Shown here in pieces: positions 1 through 7,501 of a stretch of 64,000 bases of DNA (position 1 is its first letter; every line of letters starts with the position of its first letter). The notes under the pieces are model-generated. The model ran no database searches. It worked only from the letters and a program-made list of their open reading frames with translations, and was not told where the DNA came from. Origin of the DNA: Mogibacterium diversum_A (lineage in GTDB: Bacteria; Bacillota; Clostridia; Peptostreptococcales; Anaerovoracaceae); NCBI RefSeq assembly GCF_938028775.1, contig NZ_CALIZG010000008.1, positions 127,010-191,009 of the forward strand. Reading direction: 5' to 3'. Position numbers and translations under genes: made by a program.

Positions 1-855
1 ACCCTCTCCGATTACAGTGTTTCCACCTAGTACGGATGCTCCAGAGTACAGTGTAACATTGTCCTCAATTGTTGGATGCCTCTTTGTTCCATGAAGCTTT
101 TGACCCGCCTTTGTAGAAAGTGCACCTATGGTAACCCCTTGATATACCTTAACGTGTTCGCCGATTACGGAGGTTGATCCTATTACTACGCCCGTTGCAT
201 GGTCCATACAGAAGTATTTACCAATCGTTGCTCCTGGATGAATATCCACACCGGTTTTTCTGTGCGCATACTCAGTCATAATCCTTGGAATTAGTGGAAC
301 ATCCAGTTCATGAAGTTCATGAGCAAGCCTATAAATAGCTGTAGCATAAAGCCCCGGGTACGCGAGAACGATTTCATCCTTGCTATTTGCCGCAGGATCT
401 CCTTCATATGTGGCAATTATATCAGTATTAAGAAATTCTCTGATCTTAGGAATCTGCTTAAAAAACAACTTTACAATTTCCTTAGCCTCATCCTGCCTAA
501 TCGCTATGCATGCATCTTCAAACTCGGGTCTATGAAGTAAGGCTTTTTCTATCTGTTTAGTCATCATGAACATCACATCTTCTAAAATGACAAGAATTTT
601 CTTATCTACACTATAAGTACGATAAGATTTCTCACGATAATATCCTGGAAGAAGCACCATCATCAGCTCACGAATGATTTCCTTAATGGCTTTCTGCTCA
701 GGTAGCTCATACATTCTAATGGCATCGATGTCACGATCCTGCTTATAATCTTCTAGGAGCTGCTCAGCCAAATCACTCATATCCTTATCGATTTCTTCAG
801 TAATTCTAGTGTCACTAGCATGACAAGTCTCCATCATCATTGTATCTTTATCCAC
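1..855 (-). CDS. Serine O-acetyltransferase, 3' end cut by window
   Basis: Transfers acetyl from acetyl-CoA to serine, the first step of cysteine synthesis; cytosolic. The 285 visible residues end in left-handed beta-helix hexapeptide repeats with the family motifs HPGATIG, MDHATGVVIG and HGTKRHPTI. The roughly 190-residue helical N-terminus fits the EpsC-like long form. The C-terminus lies outside the window. I chose GTG at 855 because GAGGAG stands 6-7 bases upstream; the next ATG (840) has no such site. Family call is firm; the exact paralogue is not. Confidence 0.85.
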   Translation of the reverse strand, partial: MDKDTMMMETCHASDTRITEEIDKDMSDLAEQLLEDYKQDRDIDAIRMYELPEQKAIKEIIRELMMVLLPGYYREKSYRTYSVDKKILVILEDVMFMMTKQIEKALLHRPEFEDACIAIRQDEAKEIVKLFFKQIPKIREFLNTDIIATYEGDPAANSKDEIVLAYPGLYATAIYRLAHELHELDVPLIPRIMTEYAHRKTGVDIHPGATIGKYFCMDHATGVVIGSTSVIGEHVKVYQGVTIGALSTKAGQKLHGTKRHPTIEDNVTLYSGASVLGGNTVIGEG

Positions 856-949
856 TTAAGTCTCCTCTCTATAAACCTTACGCAGCACTCCTATATCCCA
901 TTAGTGTAGATTTTATATACGGTTAATGTCGTCATATATGATTCTATAT

Positions 950-1438
950 TTAGAGCTCAGCCCCACACTCCATGCAGTACAAAGCTCCAGGTTGCACCTC
1001 AACACCGCACTCTGGACAGACCGTGACACTAGATTTATCTACGGCATCCATAATCGCAAGCTCTACTCCATCTCGAAGCTTATCAATAATCCTGTTCGCA
1101 TAGCTAGAAATCTTGAAATCCTGGCGGCTAAATCTAGTTTCATTAGCAGTCATTTCGAGCAGTGCAAGCACATCATCGTAATCCGCCTTATTCCGGAACA
1201 CTAGAGAAATGGCATATGGTGTTGGCCTCTTTACAATAAGAGATATAAAATGGCGCTTTTCGTAGAATAACACTGCGTAAAGCTGTTCGTTAATGTTGAT
1301 TCGCGCTCCATCTATTGGTCCCTTATCATCTCCAATGAGGACATAGTCGCAAACAAAATTAAACGAATTAGCCCTAGACACCTTTTTATTTACGACAAAC
1401 ATACACTCTCCGGTGCAATTCAGCTTAGTTGCTCCCAC
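950..1438 (-). CDS. Zinc-ribbon protein of unknown function
   Basis: A 162-residue protein not recognised beyond its C-terminal zinc ribbon, CPEC followed 12 residues later by CMEC, which should bind one zinc. The N-terminal 130 residues look like a mixed alpha/beta soluble domain without a signal peptide. An in-frame ATG at 1450 has no ribosome site, whereas the GGAGG just inside it stands 5 bases before a GTG at 1438, so the GTG is the likelier start. It lies 20 bases after the HAD phosphatase on the same strand and may be the last gene of that operon. No function is inferred. Confidence 0.7.
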   Translation of the reverse strand: MGATKLNCTGECMFVVNKKVSRANSFNFVCDYVLIGDDKGPIDGARININEQLYAVLFYEKRHFISLIVKRPTPYAISLVFRNKADYDDVLALLEMTANETRFSRQDFKISSYANRIIDKLRDGVELAIMDAVDKSSVTVCPECGVEVQPGALYCMECGAEL

Positions 1439-1469
1439 ATTTTCCTCCATAAATTATCAGTAATATATG

Positions 1470-2174
1470 CTATTTAGTAATAGCTGCAACCAGTGCCTCC
1501 ATATCGGAGCAAATCGGGTTAGCTCTAGCACCCTCTAAAAACATTCTGTTTCTAAATCCCCAATCGACACTTATGCATTTTAACCCTGCATTATGTGCAG
1601 TTTTGATATCTACCTCGGTATCGCCTATATACACTGCCTCATCTCGGTCAATACCCATGAGTTCAAGTATCCTAAGTGTTGCGTCTGGATTAGGCTTCCT
1701 CCTGATTTTGTCATCTACACCCTGAACATATTCGAAAATTCCGGGGAAGTATCTATCAGCGAGAATCACCGCAGCCTCATGCATCTTGTTGGACACTACT
1801 GCTACCCTTACCTCTTGACGCCTCAAATCATTAATCGCTTCGATCACGCCTTCAAAAGGCTTAGTCTTCTCATCACAATGATCAGGGTACCATTCCTCAA
1901 ATGAGTTAATTACCGCTGTCAGCTCAGCTTCGTCACCCTCATAGGATGTCTCGACACCTATGAGATCAACCTCATCGTCGCTGTATCCAGCTTCAGTCGC
2001 TAGCGCCCTAGCCATGGCAACCTTTACTCCGCTACCAAAAAATCTTGCCGCGTCTCTCACATTGTAATCACATCTATGCCCGTTTACTTTAAGCGCATGA
2101 TTGGTGCTGTCCTTGAGATCCGTTATAGTATCAAGAATAGTTCCATCCATATCAAAAATTGCAGCTTTATACAT
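1470..2174 (-). CDS. HAD-family phosphatase, phosphoglycolate phosphatase-like
   Basis: Predicted cytosolic phosphomonoesterase. It has the HAD nucleophile motif DMDGTILDT near the start, the motif II/III region with VVSNK and RKPNPD, and the acidic motif IV GDTEVDI. Its 234 residues and helical cap resemble Gph/PgmB-type subfamily I enzymes; the substrate cannot be read from sequence. The ATG at 2174 shares one base with the larC stop codon (TGATG), so the two genes are probably translationally coupled. This hints at a role near nickel-pincer cofactor metabolism, but that is inference from position only. Confidence 0.85.
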   Translation of the reverse strand: MYKAAIFDMDGTILDTITDLKDSTNHALKVNGHRCDYNVRDAARFFGSGVKVAMARALATEAGYSDDEVDLIGVETSYEGDEAELTAVINSFEEWYPDHCDEKTKPFEGVIEAINDLRRQEVRVAVVSNKMHEAAVILADRYFPGIFEYVQGVDDKIRRKPNPDATLRILELMGIDRDEAVYIGDTEVDIKTAHNAGLKCISVDWGFRNRMFLEGARANPICSDMEALVAAITK

Positions 2175-3562
2175 CAATCTCTCAATCCCTTCTCAAATGC
2201 AGCTCGCACTGACTTTATCGATATCCCAAGCTCTGAAGCTATTGCCTTCATGCTCTCGTACTCCGGATATGTATACGTGTGCCCAGATGGCGTCGAGACC
2301 TGCTTTGCTTCAATACATCCTAGCTCCGTATCGACCAGAGTTCTATCCCTCGTAAGTTCCTCACGCTGCACTGGATAATATCTAACACCAATTGTAGTTG
2401 TTTCGTCAAAGATGATTTCGCTGAGTTTCTCTCTAGTTTCGGCCCTACATATAACTTCGAGCCTATACGCAGGTCTATTTTTCTTCATAAAGATTGGAGA
2501 ATAGGAAACATCAAGAGCACCTGCATCCATAAGTTTCTCGAGCACATATCCGAGGTCCTCGCCACTTGAATCATCGATATTGGAGTTTATAACTATGATA
2601 TCATCATTCTGAGTCTCGCCATCTACTGTTACCTCTTCTCCGAGAAACACCCTAAGTGTATTAGGTCCACCGATATTGCGGTTGCCAACTCCGATACCTA
2701 TTTTATTTAGATTCATCTCCGGCATCAGACCATATGACTCGGCAAAAGTAGATATAATCGCTGCTCCCGTAGGTGTTACGAGTTCCGTTGGAACTTCGAT
2801 TTGCTTAAATCTAATCTTTTCATTTTTATATATCATCGATGTTGCCGGCACTGGAACGCTTAGCACCCCATGCGCACACTTAATCGTGCCGTATCCGTCA
2901 GAAACAACACTTGATATAACTCTATCTGGCTTTATGTAATCCATCAGAATTGCTACACTGACAATGTCAACTATCGAATCAATAGCACCAACCTCGTGAA
3001 AATGCACCTCATCTATCGGCTTACCATGAACTGCCGCTTCAGCAGCTGCAACTTTCTGAAACATGGATCTAGAGAGTTCCTTTGCAGCTTCTGTAATTCC
3101 ACTGCCTTCTATTATTTGCTTAATATCAGCATATGTCCTATGAACGTGATTGTGATTGTGATTATTATCATTGTCATCTTGATGATTATGACAGTGATTG
3201 TCTAAAGAGTGGTCATGGTCGTGATGGTGACCATGAGAGTGGTGTTCTGGACTGGAATCAAGCCCGTGATGATGACTATGAGTATGTCCGTGATGGAGCC
3301 CTAGAGTAGCACTGCTACCTACATTCGTGTTCCCATCATGTATTGCATCTACTGGTATTCCTGTATTAGCCTCTAATACCTCAACATATGTTCCGTCAAT
3401 TCCATGAGAATCTCTCTTAATTACATTTAATTGATATCCTGGAACTCCAAGCTTGGCGAGCTCATCTCTCAAATATTGCTCACCATCACAAATCTCTAAA
3501 AGCGCTCCAATAGCCATATTGCCACTGATACCAGTCGCGCAGTCAAAATAAAGCATTTTCAT
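2174..3562 (-). CDS. larC: LarC, nickel-pincer nucleotide cofactor nickel insertase
   Basis: LarC inserts nickel into the pincer nucleotide used by lactate racemase and other LarA-family enzymes. The 462-residue protein starts MLYFDCATGISGNM, typical of the DUF111/LarC family, and contains HFHEVGAIDSIVDIV and the C-terminal LarC2 region. A very His/Asp-rich stretch lies at about residues 88-140, a plausible nickel store. In Lactobacillus plantarum LarC is made by frameshifting between larC1 and larC2; here one uninterrupted frame covers both halves. LarA, LarB and LarE are not in the window. RBS-like AGAGG precedes the ATG. Confidence 0.93.
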   Translation of the reverse strand: MKMLYFDCATGISGNMAIGALLEICDGEQYLRDELAKLGVPGYQLNVIKRDSHGIDGTYVEVLEANTGIPVDAIHDGNTNVGSSATLGLHHGHTHSHHHGLDSSPEHHSHGHHHDHDHSLDNHCHNHQDDNDNNHNHNHVHRTYADIKQIIEGSGITEAAKELSRSMFQKVAAAEAAVHGKPIDEVHFHEVGAIDSIVDIVSVAILMDYIKPDRVISSVVSDGYGTIKCAHGVLSVPVPATSMIYKNEKIRFKQIEVPTELVTPTGAAIISTFAESYGLMPEMNLNKIGIGVGNRNIGGPNTLRVFLGEEVTVDGETQNDDIIVINSNIDDSSGEDLGYVLEKLMDAGALDVSYSPIFMKKNRPAYRLEVICRAETREKLSEIIFDETTTIGVRYYPVQREELTRDRTLVDTELGCIEAKQVSTPSGHTYTYPEYESMKAIASELGISIKSVRAAFEKGLRD

Positions 3563-3611
3563 CTAAACCTCTTAAACAAATGTAATTATTTTTTCATATG
3601 TCTATAATAGT

Positions 3612-3638
3612 AGAGCATTGCGCTCTGCGCAATGCTCT
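3612..3638. terminator. Perfect 11-bp hairpin between fba and larC
   Basis: AGAGCATTGCG and its exact complement are separated by a 5-base loop. It lies just after fba and 50 bases before larC on the minus strand, so it may end or attenuate fba transcription. There is no clear T-run after it on either strand, so an intrinsic terminator is uncertain. Confidence 0.5.
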
Positions 3639-3667
3639 TAACCTCTTAAAATGATATTTTTCAAGTA

Positions 3668-4609
3668 TTATAGCGCTTTTCCTGAACAGCCAAGAACATT
3701 TACAATCTTGTGCCTTACAAGCTCCTTGATATTAGTCCTTGCAGGCTTCAGATACTGTCTAGGGTCAAAATCTGCAGGGCACTCAACAAGATGCTTCCTA
3801 ACTGAGCCTGTCATCGCTAGTCTAAGATCTGAATCTATATTAATCTTGCATACTGCCGAACGAGCAGCTTCTCTTAGTTGATCCTCCGGAACACCTATCG
3901 CATCCTTCATCGCTCCACCATAAGCATTTATCATGTGCACATACTCTTGTGGAACAGACGATGCTCCATGAAGTACTATTGGAAATCCTGGCAGTTTCTT
4001 CTCGCACTCGTGAAGCACATCAAACCTTAGCTGTGGCTTAGTGCCCGGTTTAAATTTAAATGCTCCATGACTCGTTCCAATCGCAATTGCAAGTGAGTCA
4101 CAACCAGTTCTACGCACAAACTCCTCAACCTCTTCAGGTCGAGTATATGATGAATCCTCAGCTGAAACAACCACATCGTCCTCAATGCCTGCCAGTGTAC
4201 CAAGTTCAGCTTCAACTACAACGCCATACTTATGCGCATAATCCACAACCTGCTTAGTAATTTCAATATTCTCTTCAAAAGGTCTTGAAGAAGCGTCAAT
4301 CATTACAGAAGTAAACCCACCATCTATGCATGACTTACAAGTCTCGAAGTCCGGACCGTGATCAAGGTGAAGTGCAATTGGAATGTCAGGACAGTCCATA
4401 ACCGCTGCCTCAACGAGCTTCATGAGATAAGTATGGCTAGCATAAGAGCGAGCACCCTTTGACACCTGAAGTATCACCGGTGAATTCTCTTCTTTGCAAG
4501 CTTCGGTGATTCCCTGTACGATTTCCATATTATTAACATTAAAAGCTCCGATAGCGTAGCCTCCATCGTATGCTTTCTTAAACATCTCTGTTGTTGTTAC
4601 AAGTGCCAT
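3668..4609 (-). CDS. fba: Class II fructose-1,6-bisphosphate aldolase
   Basis: Zinc-dependent cleavage of fructose-1,6-bisphosphate to dihydroxyacetone phosphate and glyceraldehyde-3-phosphate in glycolysis; cytosolic. The 313 residues match the class IIB (FbaA/FBA) family, with HLDHG, GTSHGAFKF and VLHGASSVP carrying the metal-binding histidines, and NINSD-like NIDSD near the end. The start has GGGAGG 6 bases upstream. A TATAAT-like minus-strand -10 lies at 4670-4675, so it probably has its own promoter. It stands alone between convergent and divergent neighbours. Confidence 0.95.
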   Translation of the reverse strand: MALVTTTEMFKKAYDGGYAIGAFNVNNMEIVQGITEACKEENSPVILQVSKGARSYASHTYLMKLVEAAVMDCPDIPIALHLDHGPDFETCKSCIDGGFTSVMIDASSRPFEENIEITKQVVDYAHKYGVVVEAELGTLAGIEDDVVVSAEDSSYTRPEEVEEFVRRTGCDSLAIAIGTSHGAFKFKPGTKPQLRFDVLHECEKKLPGFPIVLHGASSVPQEYVHMINAYGGAMKDAIGVPEDQLREAARSAVCKINIDSDLRLAMTGSVRKHLVECPADFDPRQYLKPARTNIKELVRHKIVNVLGCSGKAL

Positions 4610-4762
4610 TAATAACCTCCCTTTCTCGGTTCGAATTTCAAATGACCGTAACCTTCATGATTAATTTACATTATAACACACAGAATGTAGATAAAAAACT
4701 ATGTGTATAGGCTCAAATATGTTACAATTTAGTAGATATTTTTTGTTAAGAAAGGAATAGTT

Positions 4763-5338
4763 ATGACAGAACAGAGCATTGCAAAGAAAGGTATAATTCT
4801 CAACACCGTACTCATAATCGCTACAGTAATAGCGTTTATAGTAATTAAAATTACAAACTCGTATGTATCATCTAATTTCGGATACTGCGGTTACTACATG
4901 GAGATGTTCACTTTACAGAGAGCCACACTTATCGGTCTCTTAATCGTATCAGTGGTAGTTACCATTTGTTCAGCAATACTTATGACCAAGAACCATGGCA
5001 AGAACACCGGATTTATACTGCTCATCGTCGGAGCTGTTATCGCAGGCATACTCGCATTACTCGGACTCGTACTTGGAATTATCACGTGGATTCTCTGCGG
5101 AGTATCGATCACCCAGTTCAGAAAACTACAGGGCGAGAGCAACTTTGAAAGCAACCTTGATTTTGGCGCAGTTGCAGAACTTAAGAAGTCTTCTGATAAT
5201 GATACTTCTACCAAGGCTGAACCTGTACAGAAGGCAGAGGCTGTACCAGCTGAACAAGAAGCTGAAGCTGCACCTGTCGATGTCGATTACGAAGTTAAGT
5301 CTGAAGACAATAGCACTTCGGATAACACCGAAGCATAA
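4763..5338 (+). CDS. Membrane protein, unknown; acidic tail
   Basis: Not recognised. The 191-residue protein has hydrophobic segments at about residues 10-30, 50-72 and 78-105, then a 75-residue cytoplasm-type tail rich in Glu, Ala and Lys with repeated KAE/AEP units. AAAGGA precedes the ATG. It heads a run of three plus-strand membrane genes (4763-6415) that look co-transcribed. The low-complexity tail suggests protein interaction or a flexible linker, which is inference. Confidence 0.65.
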   Translation: MTEQSIAKKGIILNTVLIIATVIAFIVIKITNSYVSSNFGYCGYYMEMFTLQRATLIGLLIVSVVVTICSAILMTKNHGKNTGFILLIVGAVIAGILALLGLVLGIITWILCGVSITQFRKLQGESNFESNLDFGAVAELKKSSDNDTSTKAEPVQKAEAVPAEQEAEAAPVDVDYEVKSEDNSTSDNTEA

Positions 5339-5377
5339 TCAGAGCTTAAACGCGATTTATTAGAACTAAAGAGATAT

Positions 5378-5863
5378 TTGTCAAAGAGAGATATGAAAAA
5401 CATAGAGACTAAGTTTTATTCGAAAGAAAAGCTAGAAAAGTCAATCAAACGATCGTTAATAGCATACATTTGTTTCGCAGTAATACGTATCGTGCTTTAT
5501 CTTACCCTAGGAACATCGATATCAAATGACATCGTAGTCGGTAGCAGCTACTTCTTCTATCAGGATATAACTACGCTATTCAAGCTGATGTTCATGGGAT
5601 TTGTCTTTATATTATTATTGATCGCATCCGTTACGGTATTAGCACTATGCTTAAATAATGCAGCCGATTTAAATGATAATTTTGATATAAAGAAAAGACA
5701 AGCGCTCTACTTGATTCCTATGCTCCTGGATATATTTGGAGTATTAATCTGCATTTTTATCCTTGTGATCGGAGGCCTAGCTCTGATTTTAGGTGTATTA
5801 GCTTCAATCGCTGAAATAGCGTTTATCATCTGGCTAATGCATAGCGAAAAGAAGGATATTTAA
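5378..5863 (+). CDS. Four-helix membrane protein, unknown
   Basis: Not recognised. 161 residues with about four hydrophobic segments (near residues 25-45, 62-85, 105-130 and 130-152) after a basic N-terminus. The TTG at 5378 has AAAGAGA close upstream; an ATG at 5393 (156 residues) is equally possible because AAAGAGAG also precedes it, very close. It starts 39 bases after the preceding membrane gene and ends 39 before the next, so an operon is likely. Confidence 0.6.
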   Translation: MSKRDMKNIETKFYSKEKLEKSIKRSLIAYICFAVIRIVLYLTLGTSISNDIVVGSSYFFYQDITTLFKLMFMGFVFILLLIASVTVLALCLNNAADLNDNFDIKKRQALYLIPMLLDIFGVLICIFILVIGGLALILGVLASIAEIAFIIWLMHSEKKDI

Positions 5864-5902
5864 AGCTCTGCTTAGCAATCAAAATTTAAGGAGTAATATA
5901 TA

Positions 5903-6415
5903 ATGAATATATTAAAAGGGAACGTAAATATTAACGCTCCAGCCGAAGTCGTTCAAATCGCTCTTAAGGGACTCCTTTCATATAAGGGCGTGGACAACCC
6001 TCAAAGTTATTCTTTAGATCGTAAAGCGATAAAGGCTCTGCAAAAAACTCCCGAAGGCAGAAATCTTTCCGGTTTATTGATCAACATAAAAACTTTAAAA
6101 TTCGATATCGTGTCGACGTCCGGAGGAACTTCAAACCTATCTTATGAAGCTGAGCCTAGAGGATACAAGGCTCCACTGCCAATATTTTTGTTTGTTGAGA
6201 GTGGTCTTCTCTTCCTGATAGGTATCATGGCTCAGATTATTACAGAAATGTTGCCACTTGCCTTGATATGCTTTATGGTAGGAGCTTTATTAATAGCTGT
6301 GACATTTATATTTGCGATACCTACGCAAAATAGGTTTGAAAAGATAATTCAAAAACTACTATTACCGAGGCTTGATCGCTATATAGACATTATTAACGAG
6401 CATATAGAGAGATAG
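5903..6415 (+). CDS. Membrane protein with soluble N-terminal domain, unknown
   Basis: Not recognised. 170 residues: an N-terminal soluble alpha/beta domain of about 95 residues, two adjacent hydrophobic segments at about 97-120 and 122-145, and a basic amphipathic C-terminal helix. AAGGAG precedes the ATG. It is the last gene of the three-gene plus-strand membrane operon and is followed by a strong terminator at 6433. Domain order suggests a protein with both ends on the same side of the membrane. Confidence 0.6.
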   Translation: MNILKGNVNINAPAEVVQIALKGLLSYKGVDNPQSYSLDRKAIKALQKTPEGRNLSGLLINIKTLKFDIVSTSGGTSNLSYEAEPRGYKAPLPIFLFVESGLLFLIGIMAQIITEMLPLALICFMVGALLIAVTFIFAIPTQNRFEKIIQKLLLPRLDRYIDIINEHIER

Positions 6416-6432
6416 CTTCACAATCAGAAATA

Positions 6433-6476
6433 AAAACAGCAGCCCACATGTGATATCCTGCGGGCTGCTGTTTTTT
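6433..6476. terminator. Bidirectional intrinsic terminator
   Basis: AACAGCAGCCC pairs with GGGCTGCTGTT across an interior containing GTGATATCC, with T-runs on both sides. It separates the convergent membrane operon and hypB; the hypB stop codon overlaps its edge. A closely similar element stands at 12432. Confidence 0.85.
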
Positions 6477-7143
6477 ATGAATTCCATATAGCTACTTCAG
6501 ATTTTAACCATTCCTCGAGCTCTTCAAAGCCTTCTCCAGTCTTAGCAGAAACGGGGAATATCTTGATGCTTGGATTTCTCCTTGTTGCATATTCCATTAA
6601 TTTTTCCATATCAAAATCAAAATACGGCAACACATCAACCTTATTAACAACAAGTGCTTTACACACCTCGTACATGAGAGGGTATTTGAGAGGTTTATCA
6701 TGACCTTCTGGAACAGATAAGATCGACATATTGAAAGTGGCACCGGTGTCGAACTCCGCAGGACATACTAGATTCCCAACATTTTCGAGTACCAACATGT
6801 CAAAGTCTTCATATCCTATCTCATCAAGCCCTTGCTCAGTCATTCCAGCATCAAGATGACACATCCCACCTGTGTGTATCTGTATAGCCTTTGCTCCAGT
6901 TTCAGCGATAGCCTCCGCATCTACAGTGGAATCGATGTCTGCCTCCATTACCCCAATTGAAATTTCAGTACTCAAATCACCAATTAACCTGCGAAGAGTA
7001 GTGGTCTTACCAGCACCAGGTGATGACATTAGATTTATTAGGCATGTCTTCTTAGATTTTAGTTTCTCTCGTACCCTATCCGCCTCTCTATCGTTATTTG
7101 CAAAAACGCTTTCCCTTACTTCAATTACTTTTACTTTATCCAT
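6475..7143 (-). CDS. hypB: HypB, nickel-inserting GTPase
   Basis: SIMIBI-class GTPase that, with HypA, delivers nickel to NiFe hydrogenase in known systems. The P-loop is SSPGAGKTT (about residues 40-48), followed by EADIDSTVDA, HTGGMCHLD (metal-binding Cys/His at the dimer interface), ENVGNLVCP and the guanine-specific NKVD. 222 residues is normal for the short form without an N-terminal His-rich arm. It starts 2 bases after hypA ends, in one operon with hypA and the flavoprotein. No hydrogenase subunit is in this window, so the client enzyme is unknown. Confidence 0.95.
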   Translation of the reverse strand: MDKVKVIEVRESVFANNDREADRVREKLKSKKTCLINLMSSPGAGKTTTLRRLIGDLSTEISIGVMEADIDSTVDAEAIAETGAKAIQIHTGGMCHLDAGMTEQGLDEIGYEDFDMLVLENVGNLVCPAEFDTGATFNMSILSVPEGHDKPLKYPLMYEVCKALVVNKVDVLPYFDFDMEKLMEYATRRNPSIKIFPVSAKTGEGFEELEEWLKSEVAIWNS

Positions 7144-7145
7144 CT

Positions 7146-7496
7146 CTAAACCTCTGGTACTTCTACTTCCTTAATCATAAATTCATTACCACGTATCAAA
7201 TAAGTATTCCCACTCCCACAATATGGGCAAGTACGTCCATGCTTTACGGTTGAATATTCACGAGCACATGCCTCACAGTAAGTAACTGCCGGAATAGTTT
7301 CAATCAAGAGCTCAGCATTTGAAACAAATTCATGTTTTGCAGATGCCCATTTCCAGCAATCCTCAAGATATGAGGGTATTACAGAAGATACCTCCCCAAG
7401 TTCAAGGACGACTTTAGAAAACCTGGTCACATTGTTGTCATCTGCAACAACTTTCAGTTCATCGATAATATGAAATACCACTCCAAGTTCATGCAT
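7146..7496 (-). CDS. hypA: HypA, nickel metallochaperone
   Basis: Partner of HypB in nickel delivery. 116 residues beginning MHELGVV; His2 with neighbouring Glu3 forms the nickel site in the family. The zinc domain is CEAC followed by CPYC about 13 residues later. It lies 5 bases downstream of the flavoprotein stop and 2 bases before hypB, so co-translation is likely. Regulation may come from the divergent LysR gene at 11524, which is inference from layout. Confidence 0.93.
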   Translation of the reverse strand: MHELGVVFHIIDELKVVADDNNVTRFSKVVLELGEVSSVIPSYLEDCWKWASAKHEFVSNAELLIETIPAVTYCEACAREYSTVKHGRTCPYCGSGNTYLIRGNEFMIKEVEVPEV

Positions 7497-7501
7497 GAAA
7501 T

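Noticed and set aside
3090..3300. CAT/GTG-rich stretch as a DNA repeat array
   Set aside because: It is the His/Asp-rich coding segment of larC without regular spacing.
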